A DNA stretch of 64,000 bases, taken from positions 4,960,001 through 5,024,000 of the forward strand of contig NC_059508.1 of NCBI RefSeq assembly GCF_914767665.1, given 5' to 3'. The stretch is from Harmonia axyridis. Lineage: Eukaryota; Arthropoda; Insecta; Coleoptera; Coccinellidae. Shown here piece after piece: positions 59,813 through 64,000 of this stretch. Each line of letters opens with the position of its first letter. The stretch's first letter is position 1. The position numbers and the translations under genes are program-made. The notes below the pieces were generated by a model, which saw nothing but the letters and a program-made list of their open reading frames with translations, was not told the DNA's origin and searched no databases.

Positions 59813-61758
59813 TCAGCTTTTTGCCGATTTCTATTTCGTATAACTGACAGAAAATGCATTGTCTGTTTTCGTTCGCTTTGAACTATTTAATAAACAGTTC
59901 CCTTTATCCTTCGAGAGGATGAATTGTCTATCACAACCGTAAGTGCAAGAAACCATGATTGAATATTATGAACAGTGGCGTAGCTAGGTAATTATGGTCC
60001 CTGGTATAAATTAACAACATTTATATCAACCACTGGAAGATCTATGGAGTTTTATAATTTCTTGGAGGAGCTGTAGATTGTAAATAGTCAGAGGATATAT
60101 TTCCACTAATCAATGATGGAAATTTGTTTTGGAATGATTCTTCGAGGTTCGTCTAACTGATGACGAATCCGTCCTCAAATTCGATTTTGTTCGTTCGTTA
60201 ACCTAAAACCTTTAGAATTGAAGGACCTAGAACAATGAAATTGACAGGTAGGTACAGATCTTGACTGCCACTTTCAATTTGGCTATGGGTAAAATCCGAT
60301 TTAGGGTTCCTCAAATTAGTCCATTCGAAATTTTGTTTTATTGTTGATTTTTATACTGCTTATTCGATCAAGATGAAAATCCCAATTTGAGGGCAGAATG
60401 ACAATTTTGAGATCAAAATCACAGGACATTCGAAAAGATAATTGAAAAAATTATTTCCGTCACCACAGAACGGACGGAGTTGAGATTTTGTGGTTGAGTT
60501 TCGATCTTCTTTCAAAAAATGATTATACAGATTCGATCTGGTTGAGGTTATTCGCAAAATTTTGTATGGATAGCAAAACCAGAACGATTGAACTCAAGAA
60601 TCATATTGAAAAACAATAATTTTATATTTCACTGACAACAGATCCGAGCGAATTTGAATTTTGTGTGTGTATTTGCGAATAAGAAAATTAGAAAATTCAA
60701 GGAGAGTATCGAAAAGATTGGGCGCTTATTATTTATGCGCAAATTGTGCCCTTGGAGATCACATTACCCATATACAGTTCTGCGGTCCAAGGATATAGTT
60801 GGCGCATAAATGAAAAAGCTGTTAAAAGCTCCCAACTGCACGTTAGTGTTTGCCTCATTTTTTATTAACTTTGTCATCATCGATTTCGTACAAGTTTTCG
60901 TTCTGAATCTCATTTTCACTTATTATCGTACCCAGGGAAAATAACACAGAAGCGTTCACATAAATTGTGGTTGGTATGGAATTCCCAAATTGAATTTTGA
61001 TGGGAATTTCAGCTCTGAATCACCATTCGAGATGCAGCGTCCCCTAATGTTAATCTCTACTCGCAGCATAAAAAAACCTTTTTAAAATTAATACAAGAGA
61101 GATCTATTGAAAATGTAAATATAAGGACCTTCGTCGAGGATAATCTTCTTCCAGTGGAAGTTGTCTAGTAGCTAGGATAATCCGGGTGCATTAGTTTCAT
61201 CTTCAGTATTTTAGGTCTGAACGGTTATTATTTTCATCGAAATATCCACTTGGGACTTCTTGGAATTCTTCTGAATACAGATTCAATCTTTTCTCCGCTA
61301 ATCCTATTCTAATCGATCCCAGACTAATATCTCCCAAGTCACGGATCGTTTTTGAACGGAATTTCTTATTATCAAAAGCTGAAGTAACCACAATCTTGTG
61401 CAAGTTTTTTTAGTTATCGTTAGACGCAAGTTTTCATTGCTAAGTTGTCATCATCAATGACTCAAGATTACTAACAAGAGCACAAAATGATAAAAATGTT
61501 CGGGGTGCTAATTTGAATTCAATGGATTCGATTCCTACTCGATGGAAATTCATTATAGATAAAATACAATAAAGTTTGCACTAATTTCTTAATGTTATTA
61601 GGGGGAATTACTTTGTTCCATTTCATCTATAATTCTCATTTTGTCATTTGTGGGAAAATTACGATTATCAACTATGCAATGTGTTGTAAATCAGAATTAT
61701 TTTGGGTAAAATCCATTCCATGTTCGTGTTAAATAATGTTCATGTTTTGTGTTGTTTT
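59813..61758. other. Non-coding stretch
   Basis: No exon, RNA gene or bounded element was recognised. The phrase 'gtggcgtagctagg' near 59975 resembles a common TE edge, but no partner was found. Confidence 0.4.
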
Positions 61759-62023
61759 CTATCCCGAATTTTCTAGGAACTAAATTCTGATATGTTGGTT
61801 GCAAATTGGTGGATGCGCAGGTTTCTTTTACGTTCACGTATTTATTCGTATATCAAACAAATAACAATTTTGAATATTGAATCTAGTCCTGTTCTATGTA
61901 TTTCATTTTGCAAGTTGAACATGTTAACTCACAAACTCCTGATCCACTTGTTTTTGGATTTGAATCTTTCGCTTCGAATAACAATGATGATTTTTTATCG
62001 GATTGAAGGCAATATTCAGGTTC

Positions 62024-62056
<33 letters not shown>

Positions 62057-62058
62057 TA
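62024..62058. repeat. (TAA)n microsatellite
   Basis: About eleven uninterrupted AAT/TAA units. Confidence 0.95.
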
Positions 62059-62950
62059 GCTAATTCTTTGCTTATATCACTGAAATACGGGACTAAAATG
62101 AATTTCTTGGTTTTTATGATAGGGTACATTCGATCTATTGCTATTTGTGATATAATCTATTCAACCGAATTCTCTACAATTTCTTGTTTGGACCCATTGT
62201 TTTTAATTTCAACCCATTTATTTAATTTGTGAATAAAATTAAAATTTTGTGTGGATATCGGTGTATGTGGGCTAACTGTTCGGATGATAGGCAGATAGGC
62301 AAACAAATATATCATCTAAAAATAAATACCAAAAGCTATATTTTTTTACCGTAATTCTGAGTTTAAAATGTTATTTTTTATATATGACATGAAAATATCT
62401 GAAAATCTTCAGCTTTATTGTAAGCCTATAGCCAAATCGATTAGTTGTTCATACAGTTTACTTGCTGAATTGGATATAGTATTATTGTATTCTTACTTCT
62501 AGAAGTATTATGAACTCGCAGTGTACCACAAGTGATTATTTATATCGGCATATGTCAGATAGAATTCTCGATTTAATACAATTGCTGAGTCTTCCCTGAA
62601 TTTCAGCGACCTTTCCACCAAATAACCGAAAAAATTAGAATTAGTTCATCCTTCTGTGATGCAGATAATTAGCAGATCAAAACAACTTGTCAATTTTTTC
62701 CATGAAGAAAGCTGCATTCTGGATAATACACTCAAACTATGAACTTTATATATATGAAGCATATATACTGAAATATACAAATATAACAAAAAATGAATTT
62801 TTCTTAGTTTTATATACGAATAAATATATGAACGAAAAGGAAACTCACGCCTCCGCCAATTTGCAACCAACATGTCAGGATTTAGTTCCTATATTTTGAA
62901 ATATAGGAACTAAATCACATTTCTTTAATTTGAAATAATGGGAGATAGAA

Positions 62951-63022
62951 AAGATATTGGAGAGTGTGTAGAGCGTCTTTAATCTTGAAATTCAAGGAGC
63001 TCTACACACTCTTCAATATCTG
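62951..63022. repeat. Hairpin
   Basis: 'agatattggagagtgtgtag' with 'agc' pairs with 'gctctacacactcttcaata' and 'tct', one mismatch, loop about 25 nt. Confidence 0.75.
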
Positions 63023-63732
63023 AAAAGTATACGAGTAAATATAGGAACGAAAAGGAAACCTGCGCATCCGCCAATTTGCAACCAGCAAATTAGAATTTTG
63101 TTCCTAGAAAATTCGGGATTGAAAACATAAAATGAATATCAACAAATTATAATATTTTCAATAATTGTTTGGCCAACATTACCATTGTCTGAAGAAGAAC
63201 TTGAAATGAGTTCGATACTGAGAATTACAATGTTAATCTTAAACTGTGAATATTTAATGTTTGGTAGTGAAAGCATAGACAGTGAAAATCTTGTTTGAAT
63301 ATATTCATAATTCGGAGTTTCTTCCGTAATTTCCATTGAATGAACCATCCAGAAATTATACACGTAACGAGGTATTTATTGGGGTTAGAATGTTTGATCC
63401 AACGAATTAAAACACTGTTGTGATGTATAGCTCAGTCAAAGACGTTTATTCACGAGATTTGCCTCGGGAATAGACTCTGCTTCGGATGTTGAAATTTGCA
63501 TATATTTGTAAATGGTTTCCGAACTGAACCCTGGTGGCTTGAAGCGAATAGGAGCGTTCGTTTGAAACTCTTTCGAACCGATAAAATAAACGCGTAGATA
63601 TTTTCAATAAATCTGAATGGAATTTTTTCGAATATACCTACGATAGAAAGAATTTTAAAATTTGAAAGTTTTTATTTTATAGCATGATGGAAAAATGATT
63701 GAAAAATATGCACTCCAGCTTTTTTGAATTAT

Positions 63733-64000
63733 ATAGGTTGTTGACGTTTGTTTTTTTGACTTTTTTTCATAGCACCTTCCCTTCACAAGACATTCAACTC
63801 AAATGTGGTTCAGATATTCTAATTTAAAATTTTCATCCTGCGATGTGCTGATGCAAATCTACAGGTTGATATTTCTTTTGGGACAGAGATGCCCGCTTCT
63901 CTCCTCCAGAACTTTTATTGGTGGATCACTGGTAGTTTAGAGAAATGTTGAAAGAAATCTTGGTTCAGTACGACAATTTTTGGTTATTGTAGTTTTGTCG
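63733..64000. mobile_element. 650-bp MITE, copy 3, inverted and cut by the window end
   Basis: The reverse complement matches the second half of 44096-44742: '(a)ccagt(g)atccacc', 'aaatatcaacctgtagattt', 'gatgaaaatttt' and 'ggaaggtgctatgaaaaaaa'. Confidence 0.65.

Larger units (their letters stand above)
61759..63121. mobile_element. Inverted-repeat element(s) sharing a ~90-bp end
   Basis: The left end 61759-61850 ('tcccgaattttctaggaac', 'ggttgcaaattgg', 'gcgcaggtttc') is repeated in reverse at 63040-63121, and again in reverse at 62815-62892 ('ggttgcaaattggcggagg' when reversed). So one left end has two candidate right ends. Between them is a palindrome 'ttagttcctatatttt'/'gaaatataggaactaa' at about 62881-62914. 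No transposase was seen. Non-autonomous. Confidence 0.6.

Overview
The window is nuclear DNA of an insect, probably a beetle (the order is an inference). It is AT-rich, and its genes have GT-AG introns that are often only 50-80 bp. Three conserved single-copy protein genes lie on the + strand. A long - strand neurotransmitter-receptor gene has large introns full of DNA transposons, mostly Tc1/mariner elements with TA target sites and TIRs beginning CAGGGTG or a close variant. Nothing bacterial, no CRISPR array and no rRNA or tRNA gene was recognised.

Layout: 1-815 is a broken non-LTR retrotransposon end (- strand). 950-7000 is repeat-rich: two copies of a ~530-bp repeat, a 61-bp tandem duplication, a ~200-bp palindrome, a three-unit repeat array and a 1.6-kb fold-back element. 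DNAJC9 (7282-8754, 3 coding exons), GMPPB (11178-12333, 2 exons) and U2SURP/SR140 (14216-19152, 16 coding exons) follow, all +. A decayed THAP domain lies between GMPPB and U2SURP.

From 23577 to at least 46917 the - strand carries a nicotinic acetylcholine receptor alpha6-type subunit, convergent with U2SURP. I could place exons 2 to 10, including two alternative 45-nt exons 3 and three alternative 87-nt TM2 exons 8. The signal-peptide exon was not found and probably lies upstream, possibly outside the window. Its introns hold a Tc1-like element, several mariner copies and MITEs.

From 47 kb to the end I see almost only mobile DNA: a mariner-like element split by a retroelement with a restriction-like endonuclease (R4/Dong-like) sitting against a TAA microsatellite; a hAT-like element (8-bp target duplication with one mismatch) that carries a tandem duplication with a mariner inserted in one copy; an apparently intact rosa-like (DD41D) mariner; and several inverted-repeat families.

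The genes do not form a pathway: DNAJC9 is a histone-linked J-protein, GMPPB makes GDP-mannose, U2SURP acts in splicing and the receptor gene in cholinergic transmission. No clearly new multi-gene system was seen. The most notable signals are the receptor's two alternative-exon arrays with a transposon between TM2 exons, the intact DD41D mariner, and the nested insertions whose history can be read from the sequence.
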